From Terriglobia bacterium (GTDB lineage Bacteria > Acidobacteriota > Terriglobia > UBA7540): a stretch of 64,000 bases of DNA. The notes below the pieces were generated by a model. The model made no database searches. It saw only the letters and a list, made by a program, of their open reading frames with translations, and was not told the DNA's origin. The position numbers and the translations under genes are program-made. Positions 17,607-26,380 of this stretch are shown piece after piece; the stretch's first letter is position 1, and each line of letters opens with the position of its first letter. The DNA is taken from positions 16,156 to 80,155 of the forward strand of contig DASTAW010000002.1 in assembly GCA_035712365.1 (NCBI GenBank), given 5' to 3'.

Positions 17607-18722
17607 TCAATTGCGCGCCGCGCTGCGGAACTGGGGCAGATAAGGAGAGCTGGCAAGCTGGCCCTCAAACCGCTCGGCCCAGCGGCCGGGAATGGATGAA
17701 TTGCACGACGGGCAGCGACCCTCGGACGTAATCAGATATTTTGAAATGTGGTAGCCGTAACGTTCGATGAGCGTCTTGCCGCAGACTGGGCAGTGCGTGT
17801 CTTCAAGGTCGCCCACCCGGCCCGGCATGTTGCCCGCGTACACGAAGCGCAACCCTGCGACCCGGCCGACGTCCGCTGCCCGCCGCAACATGTCCGGCGT
17901 GGTGTCCGCGGGATCCGTCATCTTGTAATCCTTGTGGAAGGCAGTAACGTGCCAAGGTATGTCGGGTGAAACGCTTACAAGAAATTTCGCCAGCCGCATG
18001 AGTTCCTCGTCGGAATCGTTGAATCCCTTGATCAGCAGCGTTACGATCTCCACCCAGAAGCCCAGTTCATACGTCCGCCGGATGCTATCCAGGATAGGCT
18101 GTATGCGCCCGCCCAATTGCCGGTAGTGGCGGTCATCGAAACTCTTCAGGTCGATTTTATAGAGATCAATCCAGGGACGTAGGTATTCCAGTGCTTCCGG
18201 AGTTGCGTTGCCGTTTGAGACATATGCGGTCTTCAATCCCGCGTGGCGAGCTTCCTTAAAGACGGCCACGGCCCACTCGCTGGTGATCAGCGGCTCATTG
18301 TATGTGCTCACCATGACCTTGGCGCCCTGGACGACCGCGTCCTCCACCAGCAATTCCGGTGTTGCCCCGAGAGGCGACGAAACGGCCCGAGGATCGCGAA
18401 GGGCCTGAGAAGTTACCCAGTTCTGGCAGTATGAACAATGGAGGTCGCAACCGAGCATGCCGAAGCTGTAAGCCAGAGCTCCAGGATAGGCGTGATTGAA
18501 CGGTTTTTTTTCAATCGGATCGCACTGGACCCCACCGACATAGCCCCACGGAACGTAGAGCTTTCCGTTGCGGTTGAAGCGCACCTTGCAAACGCCTGAC
18601 TGGCCGTCAGGTATAGGACAGCGGTGGCCGCATGCCACGCAGCGGACAAAGCCTTTGTCCATCCTTTCGCACAGGTCGCCTTCTCGGATGGATTTCTGCA
18701 GGATGTCGCTGAGTGTTTTCAT
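17607..18722 (-). CDS. amrS: AmmeMemoRadiSam-type radical SAM enzyme (AmrS)
   Basis: A 371-residue protein. The N-terminal zinc-finger-like part has paired cysteines (RCVACGHRCPIPDG, GVCKVR), then the radical SAM core with GCDLHCSYC (C92, C96, C99), YNEPLIT and KIDLKSF motifs. The C-terminal region has another cysteine-rich segment (HCPVCGKTL, RCPSCNSS). This matches the AmrS family, usually encoded with MEMO1/AMMECR1-like partners in the AmmeMemoRadiSam system; its physiological substrate is unknown to me. No such partner is seen in this window. It is convergent with the CPBP-like gene and is the last gene of a long minus-strand run. Confidence 0.85.
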   Translation of the reverse strand: MKTLSDILQKSIREGDLCERMDKGFVRCVACGHRCPIPDGQSGVCKVRFNRNGKLYVPWGYVGGVQCDPIEKKPFNHAYPGALAYSFGMLGCDLHCSYCQNWVTSQALRDPRAVSSPLGATPELLVEDAVVQGAKVMVSTYNEPLITSEWAVAVFKEARHAGLKTAYVSNGNATPEALEYLRPWIDLYKIDLKSFDDRHYRQLGGRIQPILDSIRRTYELGFWVEIVTLLIKGFNDSDEELMRLAKFLVSVSPDIPWHVTAFHKDYKMTDPADTTPDMLRRAADVGRVAGLRFVYAGNMPGRVGDLEDTHCPVCGKTLIERYGYHISKYLITSEGRCPSCNSSIPGRWAERFEGQLASSPYLPQFRSAARN

Positions 18723-18951
18723 AGCTTGCCAGCGTCGGAAGCCGGCGCTTCTATTGATATTATACTCGCCCTTAACTTTTGCGGGAGCGCGTCAGCGGAG
18801 ATGGACAAACCCACATGAATGGATTCTGAAGAACCGAAAGGCGACCGCCAGGCCCTGGCTTTGTGGCAAGTGCGCCGCGACCCTCTGCACGTTAAGTTCG
18901 GCGCGGTTTGAGACGCGGCCGGGAATTCAGGAAGTCATAGCAGGGCAGGGC

Positions 18952-19398
18952 CTACTTTTTCCTGAGGGCCCCAATGCGTTCCCTGGAAGCGCCAATTGCC
19001 TCTGGAGCGCGCTTATTCATCCACTCCTCATAGCTTTCCGCCATCTTTTCCAAATTTTTCCAAAGGAAAGGGTTCTTAAAACTGTCGCGTAAAGCGGGCA
19101 CCAGCAGTTTAATCTTTTCCCACACAACGAAGAATTCGCCTGTGTTCTGGAAAAAGAAATCCTGCTCAATCAGCCCGCTGTTGACGATCGACCCCACCAT
19201 CTCCCAATACGTCACCACCATCCGGGTGAAGGCATTCTCCTCGGAATCCGGCGGGTACTTTTTAACATAATCATCGCTGGGCTTAACCTCGAACTCGCGA
19301 ATGAACCAGTCCCGTGCGCGGCGTAATTTCTCTTCGCGGCGCAAATCATAAAGCCTCAGCATCAGCTCTGCGTCGTGATGATCTACACTCACTCTCAC
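18952..19398 (-). CDS. Conserved hypothetical protein
   Basis: A 148-residue soluble protein, rich in charged and aromatic residues (EEKLRRARDWFIREFEV, SGLIEQDFFFQNTGEF, NPFLWKNLEKM). The GTG at 19398 is preferred because a GGAGG lies just upstream; an ATG at 19428 would overlap that site. No domain is recognised; the pattern of helices and FF-rich centre suggests a compact helical protein. It lies between amrS and a GNAT gene on the same strand, 57 bases from the GNAT gene. The role is unknown. Confidence 0.6.
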   Translation of the reverse strand: MRVSVDHHDAELMLRLYDLRREEKLRRARDWFIREFEVKPSDDYVKKYPPDSEENAFTRMVVTYWEMVGSIVNSGLIEQDFFFQNTGEFFVVWEKIKLLVPALRDSFKNPFLWKNLEKMAESYEEWMNKRAPEAIGASRERIGALRKK

Positions 19399-19455
19399 AT
19401 TTCCTCCATGTTTAACAGGATCAGTCAAGATTTTAACGGCAACCGTCCTCTTAGC

Positions 19456-20319
19456 TCAAGTTTCTGTCGCGCTGCCGTTGCCAGGCGGCTTCTGCACCAG
19501 CGCCGCCCGCGTGTAGAGCACCTGAAATCCGCGGCGTTCAGCATTGCGCTGGGAAGTTGATCCCGGCTGGGTTACAACCCGCGCCAGGTCGCAGCCGGCG
19601 CTCAATGCGTGTGCGAGCCGCGCAAAATGGAGGGCCGAATGTGCTCCCCGCCGGCGAAAAGCTGCGAGTGTGCTGGCGCCGTTCAACATCGCCACGCATT
19701 CGTGGATAAACAGGCTTCCGCCCCCGATCATTCGTCCGCCAAGGGAAGCCGCAAAAGTAGAGTATCCTTTCGCCTCTTCCCCTGCCATGAGTAATCGGAT
19801 GAAAGCCTCATCCAGCTTCAAATTGCTGCCCGCTGGCATAAATTCGGGCTGCTCGATAAAACCGCGAGCCACTGTTTCTGCCCACTCGCGGCCCTCGCCT
19901 CGCTGAACGGGCCGGACCTCAACCTCGCTGGCGGGCGCGCATGCCACCGATTGGGCGTCGAGCGGCATCGCCAGGACGTTCTCCATTTCAGCGACAGTAT
20001 ATCCGCGCCTCGACAATCCTTCGAGGAGCGAAGGGTGCGCCAGGGGACAAACCACTACCTGCGCCCGGCTATTTCGCGAGAAGAAGAAATCTTCAATCGC
20101 GTCAAACTCGTCCCCGCCCACAGACCCGCGGATTCCCGCTCCCTGGACCTGCGTTACAGGGGAATCGCGTCCGGCAAAGACCGCACATCCGCCAGCGACT
20201 TCCAGCCACGCGACCCTGTCAGCCGGAAATAGCCGCTGATAGCCCTCCGCCCAGGCGCGCGCGCCGGCGGCTTCACCGCCTTCGATTCGGCAGGCCAAGG
20301 CGTGACCGGCGTGGATCAT
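19456..20319 (-). CDS. GNAT-family N-acetyltransferase
   Basis: A 287-residue protein. The C-terminal half has the acetyl-CoA-binding GNAT region: GGRMIGGGSLFIHECVAM (strands 4-5), GASTLAAFRRRGAHSAL (the RxxGxx pyrophosphate-binding loop), and QRNAERRGFQVLY (a typical terminal motif). The N-terminal half may be a second, degenerate GNAT-like domain. Such enzymes acetylate small molecules or protein N-termini; the acceptor cannot be predicted. It is 124 bases downstream of the CocE-like hydrolase gene on the same strand. Confidence 0.78.
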   Translation of the reverse strand: MIHAGHALACRIEGGEAAGARAWAEGYQRLFPADRVAWLEVAGGCAVFAGRDSPVTQVQGAGIRGSVGGDEFDAIEDFFFSRNSRAQVVVCPLAHPSLLEGLSRRGYTVAEMENVLAMPLDAQSVACAPASEVEVRPVQRGEGREWAETVARGFIEQPEFMPAGSNLKLDEAFIRLLMAGEEAKGYSTFAASLGGRMIGGGSLFIHECVAMLNGASTLAAFRRRGAHSALHFARLAHALSAGCDLARVVTQPGSTSQRNAERRGFQVLYTRAALVQKPPGNGSATET

Positions 20320-20443
20320 TCGAGACTCCCAGCTCTTGCTGCTGTCATGCGGCTGTGCCGCAAGCTTCCTGCACTGGCAAGCGCCCGTTTCAGTGCCTGT
20401 CTATCGTGCTGACGCGGCGCGGCCGTTTCCGGCCCCCAGATTT

Positions 20444-22339
20444 TCACTTCGGGATCACGGGCAGGACCACGTGCGAAGGGTGGGCCTTGTCCATATAGAT
20501 GGTGTTCATGGTTGCCACCGCTCCGCGTTCGTCGCCGAGCGCAGCGCCGGTATTTGGGTTCAGATCAAAGCGCGGAAAATTGCTGCTGGAAATGTCCAGC
20601 CGGATGCGATGGCCGGCCTTGAAAACGTTTGAAGTGGGATAAAGGTGAATGGTGAATTCGTAAATCTGGCCCGGCTTCATCAGCGCGGGCTTCTGGAGCG
20701 AATCACGGTAGCGCGCTCGGATGATGCCGTCCTCCAGGTTCATGTCAATGCCCGCCGGGAAATCGTTGTTCGGGGGATGCACATCAATCAGCTTGGCGGT
20801 GAAATCCGTATCAACCGCGGCTGACGAAGCCCAGAGCTTCACATCAATCGGCCCGGTCACTTCAACGTCGTGATCGAGTGGCGGCGTCGTAAATACCACC
20901 ACGTCCTGCCGCGCGGAAAGTGGACGCGTGTCTTTGCAGTTCCAGACAGCGGACGAGCATTTCTGGTCCCACGCCCCCTGCAGCATGATGCCATCGCCCG
21001 ACGAGATGTTGCCACCAATCGTCGGCACCGGATTCGCAGGATCGTACTTGTAGGTGATTTTGACATCCGATTCGGAAGGCCCGTCAGTAGACAGCGTGCC
21101 GTTGCGGTGGAGATAGAAGGAGGTCCAGCGCGTGCGGGCGAGCGGCCATTCATGCTCATCTCGCCAGTAGCCGCCGTGCTCGTGCGTGCCGTCGCCAAGC
21201 TTTGCCTCGCTGCCGCCGCCCATCACAAAGATCTTGACGGGGGCATCGTTCTCAACTCCGTTCGCGATCCCTTTAAGCCAATGGTCGTACCAGCGCAAGC
21301 CGAACGCTTCCTGGTCGATCGCGGCGCTCGGCCCGAAATCCACCTGACCGTTCGAGCGACGTTCGTGCATGCCGTGAATCCACGGCCCGAGGATCATTTT
21401 TACAGGACCCTTCTTTGCCTTCGACAGCGCCATGTAGGTCATGGTTGTCTGGAGGTCCCAGGAGTCGTACCAGCCGCCGATCAGATACGTGGGAACGTCT
21501 TTGTAGCGGGCCACGTTGTCAACCACGTTAAAGCCGGGCTGCTTCCACAGGGGATCTTCGGGTCCGTGGCTCAGCTCAAACACCAGCCAGTCTTCGTACT
21601 CAGGCGCAATTTTGAACGGTGTTGTGCCTTTGCGGATGGGAAGGTCCATCAAGTATTCGCGCACGTGCTGATGCGCCTCTTCCAGCACAGCCCGGATTTC
21701 GGGATCGCGCGCCTCCCGGCTGCCCAGAGGAGCTGTGAAGAAGATCCAGTTGACGAACCGTAGCTCCAGGGCCCCGCCGTTCCGAATTCCAAAATAGCCT
21801 GCATTGGCCACGGCGTCCGCGGGTATGGTTGCCGTCAGGCCTGGCGCACCGGTTTCCGCCATGGCGTGCTGCGTTCCGCCCACATACGAGGTCCCGATCA
21901 TGGCGAACTTTCCGCTGCTCCATGGCTGCGCCACGAGCCATTTGGCGGTGTCGTAACCGTCGTTCACGTCGTCAGTCATCATGTGCCAGACGCCCTCGGA
22001 ATGATACCGGCCACGCGTGTCCTGTGCGACATATATATATCCGTGGCCGGCATAAAAAGCCGCGAGATCCTCGGAATGATCTTTGTCGTATGGCGTTCGT
22101 TCCAGAATCGCCGGAAGCTTTCCTTCGGTGCGCGCTCCATTCCGAGCAGGGAAATAAACGTCGGTAGCGAGCCGGACCCCATCCCGCATGGAAATCATCA
22201 CGTTCTTGAGAACCGCATAAGATTTCGGCCCATCCGCACTTGGCTGGCCACTCAGCGCACGATCGCGCGCTACGAGAATGGCGCAGGCCAGAAGCATTGC
22301 CAGCAGCAATGCCCGGCAGAAGGAATCGATGGGTCGCAT
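20444..22339 (-). CDS. Secreted CocE/NonD (X-Pro dipeptidyl-peptidase-like) serine hydrolase
   Basis: A 631-residue protein with a signal peptide (about residues 1-30, SFCRALLLAMLLACAILVA). The alpha/beta-hydrolase domain has the nucleophile elbow GTSYVGG, and the C-terminal half is the jelly-roll domain of the CocE/PepX C-terminal type (VTGPIDVKLWASS, HRIRLDISSSNFPRFD). Members hydrolyse esters or X-Pro dipeptides. The ATG at 22339 has GGAGG five to six bases upstream. It lies downstream of pdxT on the same strand with a 72-base gap. The substrate is unknown. Confidence 0.87.
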   Translation of the reverse strand: MRPIDSFCRALLLAMLLACAILVARDRALSGQPSADGPKSYAVLKNVMISMRDGVRLATDVYFPARNGARTEGKLPAILERTPYDKDHSEDLAAFYAGHGYIYVAQDTRGRYHSEGVWHMMTDDVNDGYDTAKWLVAQPWSSGKFAMIGTSYVGGTQHAMAETGAPGLTATIPADAVANAGYFGIRNGGALELRFVNWIFFTAPLGSREARDPEIRAVLEEAHQHVREYLMDLPIRKGTTPFKIAPEYEDWLVFELSHGPEDPLWKQPGFNVVDNVARYKDVPTYLIGGWYDSWDLQTTMTYMALSKAKKGPVKMILGPWIHGMHERRSNGQVDFGPSAAIDQEAFGLRWYDHWLKGIANGVENDAPVKIFVMGGGSEAKLGDGTHEHGGYWRDEHEWPLARTRWTSFYLHRNGTLSTDGPSESDVKITYKYDPANPVPTIGGNISSGDGIMLQGAWDQKCSSAVWNCKDTRPLSARQDVVVFTTPPLDHDVEVTGPIDVKLWASSAAVDTDFTAKLIDVHPPNNDFPAGIDMNLEDGIIRARYRDSLQKPALMKPGQIYEFTIHLYPTSNVFKAGHRIRLDISSSNFPRFDLNPNTGAALGDERGAVATMNTIYMDKAHPSHVVLPVIPK

Positions 22340-22411
22340 GAGTGCCTCCAGAGGGCACCGATCGTATCACAACTGCTGCATCAGCGTGCGATCCTGCTTA
22401 TGCCCGCGGCT

Positions 22412-23002
22412 TCAACTCGATGCTGCCTTTTTGAGGAAATAGCGGTGGATGGTTTCGTCGGCAGTCAACTCCGGGTGGAAAGTGGCAGCCAGCAGATTGC
22501 CTTGCTCCACCAGAACAGGCAATTCTCCAGTGCGGCCCAGGACTTTAACCTCCTTGCCGACGCGGCGGATGATGGGAGCGCGGATAAAAACCATTTCCAC
22601 TGGGTGGGCGGAAATTTCCGGGCATTCGCCCTGCTGGACGGAACTGTCCACTTGTCGCCCGTAAGCATTACGCTCAATGGAAATGTCGATCAACCCCAGG
22701 CGTTCCTGTTCCGGGTTGAGGACTTCCTTGGCCATCAGGATCGCGCCGGCACACGTGCCGAAGACGGGCTTGTTCTCTTTTGCGAAACTCTGGATGGCGT
22801 CGCCGATTTTTCGTTCGGCCAGAAACTTCAGCATGGTGGTGGTCTCGCCGCCGGGCAGGATGAGCGCATCGATATCGGCAAAGTCTTCCACGTGCTTCAC
22901 CAGTTTCCATGGAACGCCGATCCGGTCCAGCATCCGGGCGTGCATGGCGAAGTCACCCTGGACCGCGAGAATGCCAATCGTTTTCTGTTCCTTGCTTCCC
23001 AT
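22412..23002 (-). CDS. pdxT: Pyridoxal 5'-phosphate synthase glutaminase subunit PdxT
   Basis: A 196-residue class I glutamine amidotransferase-type subunit that supplies ammonia to PdxS for PLP synthesis. Hallmarks are GILAVQGDFAMH, LPGGETTTM, the nucleophile loop GTCAGAIL and the FHPEL histidine-glutamate pair near residue 175. Length is typical. PdxS is on the same strand but about 2.2 kb upstream, separated by a YfiT-like protein, OsmC and proline dehydrogenase; in many genomes pdxS and pdxT are adjacent. Identity is secure. Confidence 0.95.
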   Translation of the reverse strand: MGSKEQKTIGILAVQGDFAMHARMLDRIGVPWKLVKHVEDFADIDALILPGGETTTMLKFLAERKIGDAIQSFAKENKPVFGTCAGAILMAKEVLNPEQERLGLIDISIERNAYGRQVDSSVQQGECPEISAHPVEMVFIRAPIIRRVGKEVKVLGRTGELPVLVEQGNLLAATFHPELTADETIHRYFLKKAASS

Positions 23003-23039
23003 GGTGTTGGCCCCGGCTTGAGGGCCCGAGGCGAGTACC

Positions 23040-23972
23040 TCATCCTCCCAGAAGATTCCTGATCACAAATCCAATGTTTTCGGGCCGCTCGGCCAGCCGC
23101 CGCATGTACCACGGAAACCAGAACGTTCCGTAGGAGATCAGCACGGTGGATCTCCATCCCTCTCGCGCCAGCCGGAGCTGCTCCGCCCGTTGAATGCCGT
23201 ACAACATCACAAACTGAAAGTCTGCCGCGGTCAATGTTTCGGCACGCGCCAGTGCTTCCACGCGGTGGATGAGATTGACATCGTGCGTAGCAATTGCCGT
23301 GCGAACACCGCCGCTTCTCGCCTGTCTGTTCAGGAGCCTGGCAGCCAGAACAAAGTAGTTTTCGTCCACGTCCGCTTTTCGAGGGAAGGCCACTCTGGCC
23401 GGTTCAAGGTATGCGCCCTTCACCAGCCGGACGGCCGGGCCCATCGGCAGCAGTGAAGCCAGGTCGTCGTCGGTCCGATAAAGATACGCCTGGAGGCAGA
23501 CGCCGACGTTGGAATAGGTCCGCCGAAGCCTGCGGTACAAACCGAGCGTCGCATCCACGTATCTGCTAGATTCCATATCAATCCAGACGATGGAGTCCGA
23601 GCCGGCCGCCTGAATGAGCTTCTCAACATTGGCCTGGCAAAGTTCACGGCTGAGATCGAGGCCCAGGTGAGTCAGCTTCACGGAGAGTTCAGACCCGAGG
23701 CCGCTCTCTCGCACCCGCTCAAGAGCGCCCAGATAATGCCGGGTGACGGTTTCGGCTTCCCCGGCGGTCGAGACGTTTTCGCCAAGGTGCGTCAGCACTG
23801 TGCCCAGACCCTGACTTTCCAGATTGCGCGCGGCGGCCAGAGCGTCTCCAAGTTCTTCGCCCGGCATGAATCGCGCCACGCTGCGGCGGACAAATTTGTA
23901 CCGGGCCGCACGCTCGCGCAACCAGTTGTTTCGAGAAGCCCACAACAAGGCCCCTCGCATCGTTCCCGGCAT
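23040..23972 (-). CDS. Proline dehydrogenase (monofunctional)
   Basis: A 310-residue FAD-dependent proline dehydrogenase that oxidises proline to pyrroline-5-carboxylate. Characteristic stretches are VKLTHLGLDLS, WIDMESSRYVDATLGLYR, VCLQAYLYRT, VRLVKGAYLEP, IATHDVNL, and the C-terminal YGTFWFPWYMRRLAERPEN with the substrate-binding arginine pair. Length fits the short monofunctional form (no P5C dehydrogenase domain). It sits between osmC and pdxT on the same strand, 37 bases before pdxT; proline catabolism generates reactive oxygen, which may link it to OsmC. Confidence 0.9.
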   Translation of the reverse strand: MPGTMRGALLWASRNNWLRERAARYKFVRRSVARFMPGEELGDALAAARNLESQGLGTVLTHLGENVSTAGEAETVTRHYLGALERVRESGLGSELSVKLTHLGLDLSRELCQANVEKLIQAAGSDSIVWIDMESSRYVDATLGLYRRLRRTYSNVGVCLQAYLYRTDDDLASLLPMGPAVRLVKGAYLEPARVAFPRKADVDENYFVLAARLLNRQARSGGVRTAIATHDVNLIHRVEALARAETLTAADFQFVMLYGIQRAEQLRLAREGWRSTVLISYGTFWFPWYMRRLAERPENIGFVIRNLLGG

Positions 23973-24064
23973 GGGTTCAGGCTCTCAGCATGAAAAGTTG
24001 CCAGCAGCCAGGCGCCAGGGCATTGCTTTGCGTGGCCGGTGCATAGCTGCGGCGGGACCTGCGG

Positions 24065-24493
24065 TTACTGGACGAGCCTGGCTTTCAGTTTGATGGTGGT
24101 TCCAGCCAGTGCTTTTGATACCGGGCAGCCCTTCTTGGCCGCTTCCGCCAGCTCCTGGAATTTGGCTTCGTCAATCCCGGGAATCTGTGCTTCTGTTTCA
24201 AGATCAATGCTGGTAATGGCGAAACCTGCCTCCACTTTGTCGAAGTGAACGGAGGCGGTTGTGTGAACGCTCTTCGGCGTGAACCCGGCCTTGCCGACGG
24301 TCGCAGAGAAGGCCATGGAGTAGCACCCCGCATGCGCGGCTGCGATGAGTTCCTCGGGGTTCGTGCCTGCGCCGTTCTCCATCCGTGATTTGAAGGTGAA
24401 CGGGCCGTCATAGGAGCCCGTGGCCATTTTCATGTGACCGTTCCCCTCAAGAAGTGTTCCGTTCCATTGTGCTTCAGCCTTGCGAACTGGCAT
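24065..24493 (-). CDS. OsmC-family peroxiredoxin
   Basis: A 142-residue OsmC protein; these reduce organic hydroperoxides with two catalytic cysteines. Visible are NPEELIAAAHAGCYSMA with the first cysteine near residue 56 and the KKGCPVSKAL segment with the second near residue 125. The ATG at 24493 is preceded by GGGAGG at good spacing. It is flanked by a DinB/YfiT-like gene and proline dehydrogenase on the same strand, an arrangement compatible with oxidative-stress defence. The OsmC rather than Ohr assignment rests on overall similarity by eye. Confidence 0.88.
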   Translation of the reverse strand: MPVRKAEAQWNGTLLEGNGHMKMATGSYDGPFTFKSRMENGAGTNPEELIAAAHAGCYSMAFSATVGKAGFTPKSVHTTASVHFDKVEAGFAITSIDLETEAQIPGIDEAKFQELAEAAKKGCPVSKALAGTTIKLKARLVQ

Positions 24494-24584
24494 GCTTCCT
24501 CCCTTTGTATGCTGAATTCAAGATCAATTGGTGCTGCAAAAAGCCCGTGTGGTGGTCATCTCGGTCCGTTACGCCAAATTGCCC

Positions 24585-24607
24585 ACTGAACAACCAGCCG
24601 GAGACGA
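24585..24607 (+). repeat. 23-bp repeat, copy 1
   Basis: This 23-base string occurs again, identically, at 55401-55423, with a ttaagcc motif downstream of both. It lies in the intergenic gap between the osmC and YfiT-like genes. Confidence 0.6.
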
Positions 24608-24643
24608 AACTTTAAGCCCGCTGTTCCTGCCGTTGACTCGCAA

Positions 24644-25168
24644 TTACCATCCCATGCGGTCGCGCAGCGCAGTGATGTGCGCAACATGATGGCGTCCGTG
24701 CCACGCGTAGAGGCTGAGGTAGCGGTCAAGAGACACGATGCCTTGCTCCGGGTGGTCCATCGTGCGGGCGAAGTCGGCGGCGCTCATCGACTGCAGAAGC
24801 GCCACGAAACGCTTATGCACTGAATCAACCAGATTCAGCGATACCACGACCGGCGCCGTCTTGGCGTCGGGCAGTTCCGCCCAGCGCTCCTGTTGATACG
24901 GCTTGACTGTGGGTTGGTCTTCGGTCATCGCCAGCTTGAAACGGATGAATGCGTTCATGTGGCTGTCCGCAAGATGGTGTACCACCTGGCGCACCGTCCA
25001 TCCGCCCTCGCGGTAGGGCGTGTCGAGCTGCTGTTCTGAAAGCCCTGTTACTGCGGACCACAAACTCGCCGGGGCATCTTCGATCTGCTGGATGAATGCC
25101 TGCCGGTCGCGATCCGAGATCTTCTCGGGCGGCTGGAATTTGCCAATGGGATATTGAAGGTCTGTCAT
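24644..25168 (-). CDS. DinB/YfiT-like metal-dependent protein
   Basis: A 174-residue four-helix-bundle protein of the DinB superfamily, closest by motif to YfiT-type bacillithiol-transferase/metal hydrolases. Metal-binding histidines lie in VVHHLADSHMNAF and WHGRHHVAHI. The N-terminal YPIGKFQPP is typical of this group. Members may transfer a low-molecular-weight thiol to electrophiles. It is located between pdxS and osmC on the same strand. Substrate and thiol are not predictable here. Confidence 0.85.
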   Translation of the reverse strand: MTDLQYPIGKFQPPEKISDRDRQAFIQQIEDAPASLWSAVTGLSEQQLDTPYREGGWTVRQVVHHLADSHMNAFIRFKLAMTEDQPTVKPYQQERWAELPDAKTAPVVVSLNLVDSVHKRFVALLQSMSAADFARTMDHPEQGIVSLDRYLSLYAWHGRHHVAHITALRDRMGW

Positions 25169-25232
25169 CGGTTATGCCATTCAGCCGTCAGAATTCTGAA
25201 TTCCAAACTCAGCATTCAGAACTCAGAACTAC

Positions 25233-26120
25233 TTACCATCCGCGCGTTTGCAGCATCTCTTTCGGGTCCATCTTGGCAACGTCGAGACCGCGCATGGCTT
25301 CGCCCAGTTCTTCTGAGCACTCGGCCACGATGGCGGGTTCGTTGTAGTGTGTTGTGGCGCGAACGATGGCTTTGGCGCGCTTGGCCGGATCGGCCGACTT
25401 GAAGATCCCTGAGCCCACAAACACGGCTTCAGCGCCCAGTTGCATCACCAGCGAGGCATCAGCCGGAGTGGCAATGCCACCGGCGGAAAAGTTCGGCACC
25501 GGCAGTTTACCGTTCTCCGACACCCATTTCACCAGGTCGAGTGGCGCGCCCAGATCCTTTGCCTTCGCCATGAGTTCTTCCTCGCGCAGCGTTGTCAGCA
25601 GGCGAATCTCACTGGTAATAGCGCGCATGTGCCGGACCGCTTCCACGATGTTGCCCGAGCCGGCTTCGCCCTTGGTGCGTACCATCGCCGCGCCTTCGCC
25701 AATCCTCCTCAGCGCCTCGCCGAGATTGCGAGCGCCGCAAACGAACGGGACTTTGTAGGGCCATTTATGGATGTGATGCTCTTCGTCAGCCGGTGTGAGC
25801 ACTTCGCTCTCATCGATATAATCAACACCCACAGACTCCAGCACCTGCGCCTCGGCGAAATGGCCGATGCGCGCTTTGGCCATCACCGGAATAGTGACCG
25901 CCTTCATGATCTCCTTGATAATCTTGATGGATGCCATGCGGGCCACGCCGCCCTCTTTGCGGATGTCCGCAGGGACGCGCTCCAGCGCCATCACCGAGCA
26001 CGCGCCGGCATCTTCGGCGATTTTGGCCTGCTCGGCGTTCGTGACGTCCATGATCACGCCGCCTTTCAGCATTTCGGCCAGGCCGATCTTCAATTTCATT
26101 TGCTGGTCATACTCCCACAT
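25233..26120 (-). CDS. pdxS: Pyridoxal 5'-phosphate synthase lyase subunit PdxS
   Basis: A 295-residue PdxS, which condenses ribose 5-phosphate, glyceraldehyde 3-phosphate and ammonia to PLP. Features are [34 protein letters not shown] with the first catalytic lysine, [27 protein letters not shown] with the second lysine, and the C-terminal [15 protein letters not shown] phosphate site. The ATG at 26120 has GAGGAGG just upstream. PdxT is encoded 2.2 kb downstream. Identity is secure. Confidence 0.96.
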   Translation of the reverse strand: MWEYDQQMKLKIGLAEMLKGGVIMDVTNAEQAKIAEDAGACSVMALERVPADIRKEGGVARMASIKIIKEIMKAVTIPVMAKARIGHFAEAQVLESVGVDYIDESEVLTPADEEHHIHKWPYKVPFVCGARNLGEALRRIGEGAAMVRTKGEAGSGNIVEAVRHMRAITSEIRLLTTLREEELMAKAKDLGAPLDLVKWVSENGKLPVPNFSAGGIATPADASLVMQLGAEAVFVGSGIFKSADPAKRAKAIVRATTHYNEPAIVAECSEELGEAMRGLDVAKMDPKEMLQTRGW

Positions 26121-26380
26121 CGCTCCTCCTCACCAGAACGCAGTTCGGTTTGCAAACCGATGGCGGTGCGAGAGCCGCCCAATACTGTGTGCGGGCGCTC
26201 TTTTTGTTTCGAGCGCACCCGGCAAATCGCAGGGAATGGGCCCCAGTCACTGTTTATCTTTCAATTGCCGATGAGGCCAGGCCATCAGCGCTCCGCATAC
26301 TTCATTATTGGCCGAATAGCGTAAATTGGCAATTGGCAGAGAGGTTTCGCCGCCAGAGGACGGCCTTTTTCTTCATGTAC
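26121..26380. other. Intergenic region between pdxS and the GH116 gene
   Basis: A 260-base gap, 5' to pdxS and 3' to the GH116 gene. It contains a weak hairpin (GCGCTC and GAGCGC arms with a 10-base loop near 26195-26220) but no T-tract on the minus strand. No gene is supported. Confidence 0.4.

Noticed and set aside
21866..23062. 398-residue open frame on the plus strand
   Set aside because: Opposite to the CocE-like and pdxT genes, which have clear family motifs; no motif in this frame.
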